Of a stretch of DNA of 64,000 bases, positions 1 to 9,265 are shown one piece after another. Position numbers and translations under genes: made by a program. Source of the DNA: GCA-002050365 sp038235165 (GTDB taxonomy: Bacteria > Acidobacteriota > Blastocatellia > Pyrinomonadales > Pyrinomonadaceae); the NCBI GenBank assembly GCA_038235165.1, contig JBBSUG010000009.1, forward strand, positions 86,480-150,479, given 5' to 3'. Every line of letters begins with the position of its first letter. Position 1 is the first letter of the stretch. The notes under the pieces were generated by a model, which made no database searches, was not told the origin of the DNA, and saw only the letters and a list, made by a program, of their open reading frames with translations.

Positions 1-2
1 CG

Positions 3-1112
3 CCGGATTTCTTTGCCGAACTCGACCGGCTGTTTGCCAAATTGCGAACGCCGCCCGCCCGACTGCATTATCGCCTTGAAAAAGATGTGGCGGGTCTGGA
101 AATTATGTTTGCCGACAAAAACTTTCAAGCGCAGACGCTCTGGAAAAACGGCGAAGATTTTCGGCTGTTGATTGATGACACGCAGCGGCACAAACAAATT
201 GATAAAGAATTGCAGCGGCAGTATGAAGCCGATGCGGAAAAGGAAGATACAGATTACGAAAAGGTTGAAGAGATAAACCGCAAACGCCGCGCCCAGAGAG
301 AATTTGAAAGTTTAGCGTGGTATCAGGTCGGCAGGGAAAAGCTCGGCGGAACAGTCGCCGCCCCGCCGCAAATCGAATTTCTGCCGGTGCGCGATGGTGC
401 GTCGGTATTGGCGACCAGTGAGCAGTGGAAAGCCCGAACGCCGAACTTCGAAATCAGAGCGGATGCCGAGGGGCTTTACAAATACAGTCGCGGGCGAATG
501 ACGAAAATATTGAGCGGATATTACGAACAGCCGCTGGTTACGCCGAATGGACGATGGGCGATTGCCACAAAATTCAGTGAGGAAGACGGACCGGAAAGCA
601 GTTTGGTGCGGGTAAATTTATTGACGAATAAAGAATTTAAGATCAATATTCGGCAGTATCCGGGACTCAATGCCGTCGCTTTTGTTAATTCGATAAATAA
701 GGTTCTCGTGTGGGGACACACTTACGAATATGATTACAAAGAAAAAGCCTCGAAAATCGGTGATTATTACTTGCTCGATGCTGAAACAGGTATTATTGAA
801 ACGGCAAAAGGCGACGTTCGTCCGTTGGCGCAGCAAACATTTCGTCCGCTTCAGCCGTCCGGCGGCGCGAACGAATTTTGGGCGGCAATTCCCGACGTAA
901 AGAAAAATCAAACTCAGATCGGAATCTACGATGCTAAAAATTTTATTTTCAAAACACGGCTGGAACTTCCGCAGATTGCATTCGACAGTATGGATTTATG
1001 GGCGGACGACGCGGAAAACAAAATCTATTTTGTTTATAAAGGACAGTTGCTCGGTTTGACGCTGACACAAAAACAAAATAAAAGCGTTGCCGTTTTGAAA
1101 ATAAAACAGTAA
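3..1112 (+). CDS. Hypothetical protein, C-terminal part (propeller-like)
   Basis: The reading frame is open from the window edge (first in-frame codon at base 3), so the N terminus is missing and about 369 residues are visible. The first third is charged and helical (many E/K/R). The last 230 residues show repeating blade-like segments such as 'LVTPNGRWAIAT', 'DYYLLDAETGII' and 'IGIYDAKNFIFKTRLELP', which suggest a beta-propeller (WD40/PD40-like) fold. I do not recognise a family and see no catalytic motif. The next gene begins 187 bases downstream, and no obvious terminator lies between them. The function is unknown. Confidence 0.6.
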   Translation, partial: PDFFAELDRLFAKLRTPPARLHYRLEKDVAGLEIMFADKNFQAQTLWKNGEDFRLLIDDTQRHKQIDKELQRQYEADAEKEDTDYEKVEEINRKRRAQREFESLAWYQVGREKLGGTVAAPPQIEFLPVRDGASVLATSEQWKARTPNFEIRADAEGLYKYSRGRMTKILSGYYEQPLVTPNGRWAIATKFSEEDGPESSLVRVNLLTNKEFKINIRQYPGLNAVAFVNSINKVLVWGHTYEYDYKEKASKIGDYYLLDAETGIIETAKGDVRPLAQQTFRPLQPSGGANEFWAAIPDVKKNQTQIGIYDAKNFIFKTRLELPQIAFDSMDLWADDAENKIYFVYKGQLLGLTLTQKQNKSVAVLKIKQ

Positions 1113-1298
1113 CGAAAAAACAGCGGCAGCGAAATTTTCACGAACGGCGGCTTTTATCTCAAACAGATGTTTGTTGTTCTCTTTGGCGTTGCGCCGCCGC
1201 TGCGTTAAGATGTTAGTAACCCGGCGCGAAAGATTGATGCTTTAACACTCAAAAAAATATTGGTCTTTCGTGCGAAATTGGTACTTCAGTAAACAAAA

Positions 1299-1775
1299 AT
1301 GTCAATAAGCAGAGATGAATTTCGCGCCGCGCTCGGTCGGTTTGCGAGCGGCGTGACGGTTGTCACACTCAAAGATGCAAACGGAGATTGGCACGGAATC
1401 ACAGTCAGCGCATTCAGTTCCGTATCGCTCGAACCGCCGTTGATCTTGGTGTGCATCGAAAAATCAGCAGGCAGTCACCACGCCTTCAAACAGGGTGAAT
1501 TTTTTGTCGTTCACGTCCTGCGGGAAAATCAACAGCACTACTCCGATCAATTCGCCTCGCATTTGCCCGATAAGTTCAACGGCATCGAATATGAAGAAAA
1601 TAGTCACGGAATTCCGATGTTAAAAGATACTTTGGCGACTTTGGAGTGTCGTCTCGTCAACTCACACGAGGGCGGCGATCATACGATTTTCGTCGGTCAA
1701 ATCGAACATTCGCGCGTTTCAGACGACAAACCTTTAATCTACTTTCACGGAAATTATCGGAAGATGACTCAATAA
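1299..1775 (+). CDS. Flavin reductase family protein
   Basis: A 158-residue single-domain protein with the flavin-reductase-like (FMN-binding split barrel) pattern: 'FASGVTVVT' near residue 15, 'GITVSAFSSVSLEPPL' near 32, and a C-terminal 'PLIYFHGNYRKM'. Proteins of this family bind FMN and use NAD(P)H to reduce free flavin, usually for a partner monooxygenase. No monooxygenase gene is adjacent, so the partner is not evident. The length is normal for the family and the protein is cytoplasmic. The ATG start gives the family's usual N terminus. It could equally be an uncharacterised FMN-binding oxidoreductase. Confidence 0.88.
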   Translation: MSISRDEFRAALGRFASGVTVVTLKDANGDWHGITVSAFSSVSLEPPLILVCIEKSAGSHHAFKQGEFFVVHVLRENQQHYSDQFASHLPDKFNGIEYEENSHGIPMLKDTLATLECRLVNSHEGGDHTIFVGQIEHSRVSDDKPLIYFHGNYRKMTQ

Positions 1776-1899
1776 AGCGTAAATAATTTTGAAATCCGAA
1801 ATCTGGAATCTTGAATTTGCAATTCCATAAAAGTTATTTGATTTTGCATTTACCGGTTGGAAACTATAAATTATATAGTTAAACGAGAGGAGAAAATTG

Positions 1900-2109
1900 A
1901 TGGCAAAAGACGTTATAAATGTTGATGGTGAAGAAAGAATCGTGCGCGAAGATACGGCAAAATCGTATCGCGGCGTGATGTGGGCGTTAATTAGTGTCGG
2001 AGCATTCATTGTTATCGGGATGATTTTGCTTTTAGGTGGTTTTTTGAAGTCGGCGACTGACGGCACTCCGCAGAAATCTCCGGCGGAAATCGAAAAACAA
2101 AGACAATAG
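1900..2109 (+). CDS. Small single-pass membrane protein
   Basis: The start is set at the ATG at 1900, which follows a clear GAGGAG ribosome-binding site; the TTG just before it is unlikely. The 69-residue product has a charged N-terminal 30 residues, one hydrophobic helix (about residues 31-50, 'VMWALISVGAFIVIGMILLL') and a short polar tail rich in K, E and Q. The predicted topology is one membrane span. It sits 90 bases upstream of tsaD, separated by an inverted repeat. No family is recognised and no function can be assigned. Confidence 0.7.
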   Translation: MAKDVINVDGEERIVREDTAKSYRGVMWALISVGAFIVIGMILLLGGFLKSATDGTPQKSPAEIEKQRQ

Positions 2110-2130
2110 AATAAGTGAAAAATACGTAGT

Positions 2131-2187
2131 GGTGAACGGTAAATGAGAGAACTTTCTTAGTTTACCGTTCGCCGCTTGCCGTTTTTT
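2131..2187 (+). terminator. Intrinsic terminator-like hairpin
   Basis: A 12-bp inverted repeat (2132-2143 pairs with 2161-2172, one G-U) with a 17-base loop is followed after a few bases by a T6 run at about 2182-2187. It lies between the small membrane protein and tsaD. Confidence 0.55.
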
Positions 2188-2198
2188 GTTCAAAGAAT

Positions 2199-3275
2199 AT
2201 GTTAGTTTTAGGCATTGAAAGCTCTTGTGATGAAACGGCGGCGGCGGTTGTCAAAGACGGCAGGGAAATATTGTCTTCTGTTATTTCATCACAAATCGAA
2301 CTGCACAAACCTTATGGCGGCGTGATGCCGGAACTGGCTTCGCGCGAACATCTCGAAAAAATCGAACCGGTAGTTGACGAAGCATTGGAGAAAGCCGGTG
2401 TTTCGCTCGAAGATATCGATGCCGTCGCAGTAACGCAGGGACCGGGATTGGTCGGTTCCTTGCTCGTCGGCGTTTGTTACGCGAAAGCGTTGGCGTTCGG
2501 GTTGGACATTCCGTTCGTCGGTGTCAACCATATCGAAGGTCACGTTTTTTCAGTTGCATTTGAAAATCCGCCGGTCGAATATCCGGCTCTGGCGTTGATC
2601 GTCTCCGGCGGACACACCAACCTTTTCTTCATTCCCGAAGCGGGCAAATACAAAGTGGTTTCGCGAACGCGCGATGACGCGGCGGGTGAAGCATTCGATA
2701 AAGTGGCGAAAATGCTCGGACTCGAATATCCGGGCGGTCCGGTCGTTGAAAAACTTTCCCTGACGGGCGACGCGCACAAAATAAAGTTTCCGATTGCCAA
2801 AATCAGCGACGGGCGACCGGATTTTAGTTTCAGCGGATTAAAAACGGCGGTTTCGCGTTATATTCGTGAAAATAATATCGTTCCGGTCGGCGAAAATGAA
2901 ACGCCTTCGCAGGACATCAAAGACATCGCGGCAAGTTTTCAAGCGACGGTGGTCAAAACATTAATTGGCACGATGGAAAAACTCGCGGTCGAAACGCAGC
3001 CGAGAACCTTGATCGTCGCGGGCGGTGTCGCCTGTAACAAATCTTTGCAGGAAGCAGCACAGAAACTGGCTGCTAAACTAGATTTGCCGGTTTATTTTCC
3101 CTCAAAACATCTTTCGACCGACAACGCCGCGATGATCGCGGCAGCCGGAAATTTCCACCTTGAACGCGGAACGCGCTCCGATTTAGGAATGACCGCCGAT
3201 GTTTCGATGCGTTTGCAAAACTTTGAAAATGAAGACGGCGATCTCAAAAGAAAAAAAGTGCGCTACCGTTTGTAA
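2199..3275 (+). CDS. tsaD: tRNA N6-threonylcarbamoyladenosine transferase TsaD
   Basis: At 358 residues it has the normal length for TsaD/Kae1/Qri7. This enzyme transfers threonylcarbamoyl from threonylcarbamoyl-AMP to A37 of tRNAs that read ANN codons, together with TsaB and TsaE. ASKHA-fold motifs are visible: 'GIESSCDET' at residue 5, the metal-binding 'HIEGH' near 110, 'SGGHTNL' near 135, 'GEAFDKVAKMLGL' near 160, 'GGVACN' near 270 and 'STDNAAMIA' near 300. All expected metal and nucleotide residues are present. It is preceded by a hairpin, and serA is convergent downstream. A tRNA modification gene 40 kb from the tRNA island is probably coincidental because TsaD is universal. Confidence 0.97.
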   Translation: MLVLGIESSCDETAAAVVKDGREILSSVISSQIELHKPYGGVMPELASREHLEKIEPVVDEALEKAGVSLEDIDAVAVTQGPGLVGSLLVGVCYAKALAFGLDIPFVGVNHIEGHVFSVAFENPPVEYPALALIVSGGHTNLFFIPEAGKYKVVSRTRDDAAGEAFDKVAKMLGLEYPGGPVVEKLSLTGDAHKIKFPIAKISDGRPDFSFSGLKTAVSRYIRENNIVPVGENETPSQDIKDIAASFQATVVKTLIGTMEKLAVETQPRTLIVAGGVACNKSLQEAAQKLAAKLDLPVYFPSKHLSTDNAAMIAAAGNFHLERGTRSDLGMTADVSMRLQNFENEDGDLKRKKVRYRL

Positions 3276-3307
3276 CTAAAAATTCGCCGATTTCTGCCGC
3301 ATTATAT

Positions 3308-4543
3308 TCAGTAAACCATTCGCGTTTTCATCGTTCCCCCGACGTTTTTCAAAATCTCGAACGCCTCGCCGGAAAGTTTTGTGTTGATGTCGAGAATCAC
3401 ATAACCGATGGTGTCGTTTGTTTTGAGAAACTGACCCAAAATATTGATGCCGTGCGCCGACAATTTCGAGTTTATTTCAGAAAGCACCCCGGGAATATTT
3501 TGGTGAATATGCAGAATGCGGTGTGTGCCGGTTTGCGGCGGTAAACTCAGTTCGGGAACGGTGTGCGAACCGTTCGACGTGCCGAGTTCGAGATAATTAA
3601 TCAGTTTCGCCGTCACGTCGAGTCCGATATTCGCCTGCGCTTCTTCGGTCGAACCGCCGATGTGCGGCGTTAAAATGACGTTCGGCAGATTACGCAGCAC
3701 GGTCGTAAATGCGTCGCCGTTTTTCTCCGGTTCCTGCGGGAAAACGTCAACTGCCGCGCCAGAAATCGTCCCGTTTTCGATGAAGATTTTGAGCGCGTCC
3801 AAATCAACCACGTCGCCGCGCGAATAATTTAGGAAAACCGCGCCTTTTCGCATCGCTGCCAGCGTTTTGAGATTAATCATATTGCGCGTCGAATCACTCG
3901 ACGGAACGTGCAGCGTTACGATGTCCGACTGCTCTAAAAGTTCGGGCAAATCGCGGATTTGTTTGGCGTTGCCGAGCGGCAGTTTCGTAACAATGTCGTA
4001 GTAAACGACGTTCATTCCCAATGCTTCCGCCAACACCGAAACCTGCGAACCGATGTTGCCGTAACCGATAATTCCCAAAGTTTTCCCGCGCAGCTCAAAC
4101 GCGCCTTTCGCGTCTTTCATCCACACGCCGTTGTGCGCCGCAATGTTTTTATCGGAAATTTTGCGAATCAGCATCACGCACAATCCGATGACGAGTTCGG
4201 CGACCGAGCGCGTATTGGAATACGGCGCGTTAAAAACGGCAACCCCTTTTTCGGCGGCGGCGGACAAGTTTATTTGATTTGTCCCGATGCAGAACGCGCC
4301 AATGGCGAGCAGTTTGTCGGCGTTTTCAATGACGTTAGCAGTGATTTGCGATTTCGAGCGAATGCCCAAAATATGCACGCCCCTGATCGCTTCGATTAAA
4401 TCGGCTTCGCTCAACGCGCCTTTAATTTTTTGCACATCGGCATAACCGCCGTCATTTAATTCGGCAACCGCCGCATTCGAGATATTTTCGAGCAGCAAAA
4501 TTTTAACTTTACTGCGCGGATAAGATGTTTGTGTGTTTTTCAT
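3308..4543 (-). CDS. serA: D-3-phosphoglycerate dehydrogenase
   Basis: A 411-residue NAD-dependent 2-hydroxyacid dehydrogenase of the short SerA type with a C-terminal ACT domain, as in Escherichia coli. It catalyses the first step of serine synthesis, 3-phosphoglycerate to 3-phosphohydroxypyruvate. Visible features are the Rossmann 'GIIGYGNIGSQVS' near residue 156, the catalytic Arg in 'NYSRGDVVD' near 240, the catalytic His in 'LTPHIGGSTEEAQ' near 292, and an ACT domain (about 340-411, 'HIHQNIPGVLSEINS') that usually binds serine for feedback inhibition. It is convergent with tsaD. A palindromic repeat sits directly upstream of the start. Confidence 0.95.
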   Translation of the reverse strand: MKNTQTSYPRSKVKILLLENISNAAVAELNDGGYADVQKIKGALSEADLIEAIRGVHILGIRSKSQITANVIENADKLLAIGAFCIGTNQINLSAAAEKGVAVFNAPYSNTRSVAELVIGLCVMLIRKISDKNIAAHNGVWMKDAKGAFELRGKTLGIIGYGNIGSQVSVLAEALGMNVVYYDIVTKLPLGNAKQIRDLPELLEQSDIVTLHVPSSDSTRNMINLKTLAAMRKGAVFLNYSRGDVVDLDALKIFIENGTISGAAVDVFPQEPEKNGDAFTTVLRNLPNVILTPHIGGSTEEAQANIGLDVTAKLINYLELGTSNGSHTVPELSLPPQTGTHRILHIHQNIPGVLSEINSKLSAHGINILGQFLKTNDTIGYVILDINTKLSGEAFEILKNVGGTMKTRMVY

Positions 4544-4555
4544 AATTTTTTTTTC

Positions 4556-4682
4556 GGAGCGCGGAAGTCTAGTGCGCTCAAAGCCGGCGAAGTGAGGCGT
4601 TGAATGCGTTCATCCATTAAAACTACACTGATAACGCCGGCAACTTCGCTACGCTGGTCGGCGGACGAGACTTCCGCGCTCC
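4556..4682. repeat. Palindromic intergenic element with 15-bp inverted ends
   Basis: Perfect 15-base terminal inverted repeats (4556-4570 and 4668-4682) beginning GGAGCGCGGAAGTCT enclose about 97 bases with further self-complementary GCCGGC patches. It fills the space between the serA start and the DUF3037 stop. The ends resemble the GCGGAA... ends of other palindromes in this window (11.95, 31.85, 49.79 and 59.45 kb), suggesting one REP-like or MITE-like family. Confidence 0.7.
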
Positions 4683-4685
4683 AAT

Positions 4686-5072
4686 CTAGCCGACCATTTT
4701 GTCAAATATATTTTCAAGTTTTAATCCGGCATCGGCGCAGAAGCCGGGATGCACGGGCGACATTTGAATAATTGTGCTTCGCACAGCAGTCAGCCAATAG
4801 AAGCGTTCGCGCTGCGTCATCTGCCCGATTACGCCCGCCTCTTTAACTCCGGCGCAGATTTTCCTAATAACTTCCAGATAACAACTGATTGTTTCCATTT
4901 CTAATTCGGGCGCGAATACTTCTAATTTGTTACAATTCGGTTCGATGCGTGCATCGAGAAATTTTTGCGCCGGACACGACAAAATCACGCCGACGTTGAT
5001 AAATTCTTCGCGTTCGACGCGCGGCACAACGCGAATGACGGCGTAATCAAACGTGCAAAATTCTTCGCGCAT
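4686..5072 (-). CDS. DUF3037 family protein
   Basis: The start is placed at the ATG at 5072 because a GGGAGG ribosome-binding site lies 6 bases upstream; this gives 128 residues. The sequence 'DYAVIRVVPRVEREEFINVG' and the following 'VGVILSCP' are typical of DUF3037. In many bacteria DUF3037 genes lie directly behind a HipA-like kinase gene, as here, where the two overlap by 26 bases. That suggests a co-translated pair. The biochemical role of DUF3037 is unknown to me. The partner kinase frame is broken, so the pair may be inactive. Confidence 0.85.
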   Translation of the reverse strand: MREEFCTFDYAVIRVVPRVEREEFINVGVILSCPAQKFLDARIEPNCNKLEVFAPELEMETISCYLEVIRKICAGVKEAGVIGQMTQRERFYWLTAVRSTIIQMSPVHPGFCADAGLKLENIFDKMVG

Positions 5073-5813
5073 CAATCGCCTCCCTGACAAATTCACGCGG
5101 CGCAGCCAGCCTGTCCACCAAAAAATTAAAGTAAATTTCGCGCTGTTCGACCGGATGTTCCAGCCATTCAGCGGGAATCAACTCGACGATTTCGCGCATA
5201 ATTTCCGGTGTTAATTTTGCGGTTTCGGCAACATCAACGCTTTCAATTTCGGACGCAAACGGCAGCAAAATATGATCTTTGATCTGTTTGAACAGATTGC
5301 GGCTATTGCCCGCAAAATTGTCCCAATCGTGCTGATAAAAAAATCCGCGCCGTGGTCAATCAGCCATAGCTGTTTGTGCCATAACAGCATATTGGCATTG
5401 CGCGGCGTGCGGTCAACATTCGCCGTCAGTGCGTCGAACCAGACGATTTGTGAAGCTAAGCGCGCGTCGGGCAGTTCGATCAGCGTGTCGTAAGTAATCG
5501 AACCCGGCAAATAATCAAGCGCAAGATTCAGTCCGCTGCTCGCCTTCATCAAATCCTGAATTTCCGGGTCGGGTTCGGTTCGCGCCATCGTCACATCGAG
5601 TTCGACAAAAACGATTTCCGGGACGCGCAAACCGAGAACGCGCCCGATTTCACCGCCCAGCAGTTCCGCGATCAATGCCTTGACACCCTGTCCTGCGCCG
5701 CGAAATTTCAGCACGTAAAGCCCGTCATCGTCCGCTTCGACGATTGCCGGCAGCGAACCGCCTTCGCGCAGCGGAGTGACATAGCGGGTTGCTTTAACGG
5801 TTCGGACATTCAT
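5047..5813 (-). pseudogene. HipA-family kinase-like gene broken by a frameshift
   Basis: The first part (from ATG 5813) reads as a HipA-like kinase: 'YVLKFRGAGQGVKALIAELL', then 'ASQIVWFDALTANVDRTPRN' and 'WLIDHGADFF'. After the run of seven T on the coding strand (near 5337-5343) the natural protein continues in another frame as 'YQHDWDNFAGNSRNLF', 'QIKDHILLPFASEIE' and on to the stop at 5047. Eight T would restore one frame of about 255 residues. The 205-aa product in the broken frame ends in unrelated sequence. Either this copy is a pseudogene, or the homopolymer is a sequencing error or a slippage site. It is followed by DUF3037. Confidence 0.8.
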
Positions 5814-5984
5814 AAATAACTGAAACAAAAAGTTTGATTATAAACAAAAAAACGAGAACGGAAAATCGCTCTCGCCGAATATTTTTATATTTTGTTAATT
5901 CTACGCTTTAATCTGCATTTTTTGCTGTCTTCTCAAAAGCCTCGACTTTCTGATTTTATCCGTTTCCTCATAACTTGACTAAAA

Positions 5985-7763
5985 CTAAAATGACCAAAAA
6001 TACGGGATAAAAATAGTCGCGGTAATCCAGAAGAGTATGTTCAGCGGTGTGCCGACGCGCAGGAAATCGGAGAAGCGGTATTGTCCGGGACCGTAAATCA
6101 GCGTGTTCGTTTGATAGCCGACCGGAGTCATAAAACTGGCGGATGCGGCGAACATTACGGCGACGAGAAACGGGCGCGGACTGACTCCGAAACTCGTTGC
6201 GGTGGCAATCGCAATTGGTGTTAAAAGTGCGGCGGTGGCGTTGTTCGACATCATTTCCGTCAAGGTGAAGGTCAACAAATAAAACGCCGAAAGCAGCGCA
6301 ACCGGACCCCACACGCCGACGGTTGAAATAATTTTCGAGGAAATCAGCATTCCCGCGCCGCTGTTGCTCATCGCGGCTTCGAGCGATAAAACTCCGGCGA
6401 GCAAAAAAATGATGCGCCATTCGATTGCCTGATAAACTTCCTCCATTGTAATACAACCGACCAATACCAGCAGAATCGCCCCGATCACCGAACTGACGAC
6501 AATCGGCGCAAAACCGAGCGTCGCCGATAAAATCACGCCCGCGACGATAAAGAGAGCCGGAATGAGTTTTCGGCGGCGATACGTCGGCTGTTCGATTTCC
6601 GAAATAATGACGAACGACGGATTTTTCCGGAGTCCGGCATAACGGTCAGTTTTGACCTCGATCAACAGCGCGTCGCCCGCGTTGAGTTTGGTGTCGGCGA
6701 TTTTTTCAATCATCAATTTGCCGCGGTGCCGCAGAGCGAGAACGCTCGCCCCGAAGTTCTCACGAAATTTCAAATCTTGCAGCGTCTTGCCGACAAAATT
6801 CATATTCGGCGCGACGACGGCTTCGACCAGTTTCGTTTCCGCCGTTTCAATGTCTTCGTCGCTCCATTTGTACTGCGGTTTGAAGACCATACCTTCGCGT
6901 TCCTGAATTTTCTGAAATTTTTCCAGATCGCAGCGAACGCGCAAAACGTCATCTTCGTGCAGCACGAAATCCGGTGTCGGCAGCGGAAATATTTCTTCGC
7001 CGCGATGAATTTCGATGATGTTCAAATCAATCTCCTTGACAATCGGCGCATCTTTGATCGCGTAGCCGACCGACATCGAATCTTTGAGCAAAACGACTTC
7101 GGCGATGTATTCCTGCAAATTAAAATTTTCAATCAAATCGCCTTCCGAACGACGGTCGGGAATTAATCTCACACCGATTGTGAGCATATAAATCATTCCG
7201 ACGGTGAACATTATCAAACCGAGCGGCGCGATTTCAAACATCGAAAACGCGGGCTGTCCCTGTCGTTCGGCGATTGAACTGACCAGAATATTCGTCGAGG
7301 TTCCGATCAAAGTACAGACTCCGCCGAACATCGAAGCGAACGACATCGGCATCAGCAGTTTCGACGCGCTCGCCTTTGTTTCCTTCGCCACGCCGAGCAA
7401 AATCGGGATAAAAATGGCGACGACCGGCGTGTTGTTGATAAACGCCGAGAAAAAACCGACGGCGCACATCACGGTGATCATACCGAGCCAGTAATTTTTC
7501 TTGAATAGATCGGAAGTGATTTTGCCGAGATAACTGACCGCGCCGGTTTTAAAAAGACCGGCACTCAAAACAAACATCGCCGCGACCGTCACTGTCGCTT
7601 TATTGCTGAACCCCGAAATGCCTTCTTCGGGCGTAATCACGCCGGAAACAAGCAGCGTCGCCATTATCAGCAGCGCAATCAGGTCAACCGAAAGTTTTTC
7701 GGTCGCAAACAAAATCACGGCGCAGACGGCAACGGCAAAAACTAAAACAATCTCGTAGTTCAT
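5985..7763 (-). CDS. SLC13-family permease with central TrkA-C domains
   Basis: A 592-residue inner-membrane transporter of the divalent anion:sodium symporter/ArsB-like superfamily. Hydrophobic helices fill residues 1-180 and 390-592, with Asn-rich re-entrant signatures such as 'FINNTPVVAIFIP' (near 108) and 'MSNNATAALLTPIA' (near 507). Between them lie two soluble TrkA-C (RCK-C) repeats at about 215-380 ('HRGEEIFPLPTPDFVLHEDD', 'LRHRGKLMIEKIADTKLNAG'), which usually bind small ligands to gate transport. The likely substrate is sulfate, a dicarboxylate or another anion; the sequence does not decide. It appears to be a single-gene unit. Confidence 0.9.
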   Translation of the reverse strand: MNYEIVLVFAVAVCAVILFATEKLSVDLIALLIMATLLVSGVITPEEGISGFSNKATVTVAAMFVLSAGLFKTGAVSYLGKITSDLFKKNYWLGMITVMCAVGFFSAFINNTPVVAIFIPILLGVAKETKASASKLLMPMSFASMFGGVCTLIGTSTNILVSSIAERQGQPAFSMFEIAPLGLIMFTVGMIYMLTIGVRLIPDRRSEGDLIENFNLQEYIAEVVLLKDSMSVGYAIKDAPIVKEIDLNIIEIHRGEEIFPLPTPDFVLHEDDVLRVRCDLEKFQKIQEREGMVFKPQYKWSDEDIETAETKLVEAVVAPNMNFVGKTLQDLKFRENFGASVLALRHRGKLMIEKIADTKLNAGDALLIEVKTDRYAGLRKNPSFVIISEIEQPTYRRRKLIPALFIVAGVILSATLGFAPIVVSSVIGAILLVLVGCITMEEVYQAIEWRIIFLLAGVLSLEAAMSNSGAGMLISSKIISTVGVWGPVALLSAFYLLTFTLTEMMSNNATAALLTPIAIATATSFGVSPRPFLVAVMFAASASFMTPVGYQTNTLIYGPGQYRFSDFLRVGTPLNILFWITATIFIPYFWSF

Positions 7764-7957
7764 AAAATATCCGGGTGGAAAACATCAAAAAGTATGCTGA
7801 ACCGTTTGATGAAACTTCAATTAATGTGAAAATTATTTTAACATTATAGGCAAATTTTGTTTTCTACCGTTTTTTATAAAGGTTAGAAATGTGCGAGTCA
7901 ACTTTTAGGTGATAATAGTTTGCTGTTCGGACAACAAAAGATTGCCGCGATACATTT

Positions 7958-8215
7958 ATGTCCAATAATTTGTGGATACTCGTTATCTGTTTTATTCTGA
8001 CGCTTCTCGGTTCAGCGGCGCTGCTGCTTATCACTGTCAAATATTACTGGGGCGTGCGCGGAACGCCGCCGCTGACGGGCGCACAAAAGCGCAGGCAAAA
8101 AGAGGAAGAACTGGCTCTTCGCGCCAAACAAATCGAACACAGCAGCAAAAATCCGCATCAGCCGCGCAGTCCCGGTTTTTGGGACAACCGCAAAAATACG
8201 CCGGATAAAAAATAA
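7958..8215 (+). CDS. Small membrane protein with polar tail
   Basis: An 85-residue protein with one N-terminal hydrophobic helix (about residues 5-27, 'LWILVICFILTLLGSAALLL') and a basic, Lys/Arg/Gln-rich cytoplasmic tail. It ends 4 bases before the next start, so it is probably co-transcribed and translationally linked with the TMEM175-like gene. The family is not recognised. An overlapping frame of similar length lacks any protein-like hydrophobic pattern, and I take it as a shadow. Confidence 0.65.
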   Translation: MSNNLWILVICFILTLLGSAALLLITVKYYWGVRGTPPLTGAQKRRQKEEELALRAKQIEHSSKNPHQPRSPGFWDNRKNTPDKK

Positions 8216-8219
8216 AATT

Positions 8220-8804
8220 ATGAATAAAGGACGGCTTGAAGCCTTCAGCGACGGCGTAATTGCGATTTTGATTACGATTATGGTGTTGGAATTGAAAGTT
8301 CCGTACGGCGCGGATTGGGAAGCTCTGCGCCCGCTTTTGCCGGTATTTTTAACCTACGTTTTGAGTTTTATCTACATCGGCATTTATTGGAACAATCATC
8401 ACCATTTACTACAGGCGACCAAACAAATCAACGGCAAAATATTGTGGGCGAATATGCACCTGTTATTCTGGCTGTCGCTCATTTCGTTCGCCACCGGCTG
8501 GATGGGCGAAAATCATTTCGCACCGCTCCCGACTGCTGTTTACGGTATCGTTTTGCTCGCCGCCGCCATCGCTTATACCATTCTGCAAAAACTGATAATC
8601 GCGGAACAGGGAGAAGATTCCCAACTAGCCGCCGCCATCGGCAGCGACATCAAAGGCAAAATTTCGCCGCTGTTCTACATTGCCGCAATCGGATTAGCCT
8701 TCGTTAACCACTGGATTTCCAACGCGTTGTATGTTTTGGTTGCGCTGATCTGGCTGATTCCCGATAGAAGAATCGAGTCGAAGATAAATCACAACGAGGA
8801 TTAA
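8220..8804 (+). CDS. TMEM175/DUF1211 family membrane protein
   Basis: A 194-residue polytopic protein that starts with the hallmark 'RLEAFSDGVIAILITIMVLE' of the TMEM175 (DUF1211) family. Its first helix carries the FSDG motif that lines a potassium-permeable pore in characterised members. Further helices are seen near residues 38-60, 78-95, 105-125, 150-170 and 170-185. 'YWNNHHHLL' follows helix 2, as is usual. Bacterial members have one such repeat and assemble as tetramers. A role as a potassium or proton channel is inferred from the family. The gene directly follows a small membrane protein gene. Confidence 0.88.
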   Translation: MNKGRLEAFSDGVIAILITIMVLELKVPYGADWEALRPLLPVFLTYVLSFIYIGIYWNNHHHLLQATKQINGKILWANMHLLFWLSLISFATGWMGENHFAPLPTAVYGIVLLAAAIAYTILQKLIIAEQGEDSQLAAAIGSDIKGKISPLFYIAAIGLAFVNHWISNALYVLVALIWLIPDRRIESKINHNED

Positions 8805-8916
8805 TGATTTCAGGCAGGTAAACTTAATGATTTTTCGGTTTGGGTTTCTCCCCCTCGCCTAATATTTTCAATGCTTCGGCAACGCGACTGATTTTTCTAC
8901 TTTAAAAAGTTTATTT

Positions 8917-9153
8917 TTACCTCCGCATTAGTTTAGGAAATTGTTTAGCGTTAAACCAAACTTTACCGTCTTTATCCATAGACCAAACATTGCTGTATTC
9001 ACGAAGATGCGGCAATAGTTCACACTCAAAATTTGTGTGTAATATTTGCTTGCAAGCGTGACGATACCGACGATTGTAAATTCGTTTGTCTTGTTTTTCA
9101 CTACACGAATTTGTAATTCCATTGATAGAAGTTTTCTTTCTTGATTTGCTCAT
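8917..9153 (-). CDS. Small conserved-type basic protein
   Basis: The start is set at the ATG at 9153, nine bases after AAGGAG. The 78-residue product is very basic at the N terminus ('MSKSRKKTSI') and ends 'WSMDKDGKVWFNAKQFPKLMRR'. This general layout (SRKK start, RRYRxxCKQ middle, KLMR end) resembles small uncharacterised proteins I have seen in Bacteroidota and related genomes, but I cannot name a family. It is AT-richer than its neighbours, and the next 800 bases also look acquired. The function is unknown. Confidence 0.5.
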   Translation of the reverse strand: MSKSRKKTSINGITNSCSEKQDKRIYNRRYRHACKQILHTNFECELLPHLREYSNVWSMDKDGKVWFNAKQFPKLMRR

Positions 9154-9265
9154 TTTCACTAGCTCCTTATGCTAATGAAACGGCTTCTCGAAAGAACCTC
9201 CATAATTTTTAGATTTGTTTGTCATAAACATAGTCAATTGTTTAGCGACAGAAAATACCGAACTA

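Noticed and set aside
8928..9122. Alternative minus-strand frame overlapping the 78-aa gene
   Set aside because: It lacks a ribosome-binding site at its start. The overlapping frame has AAGGAG and a more protein-like composition.
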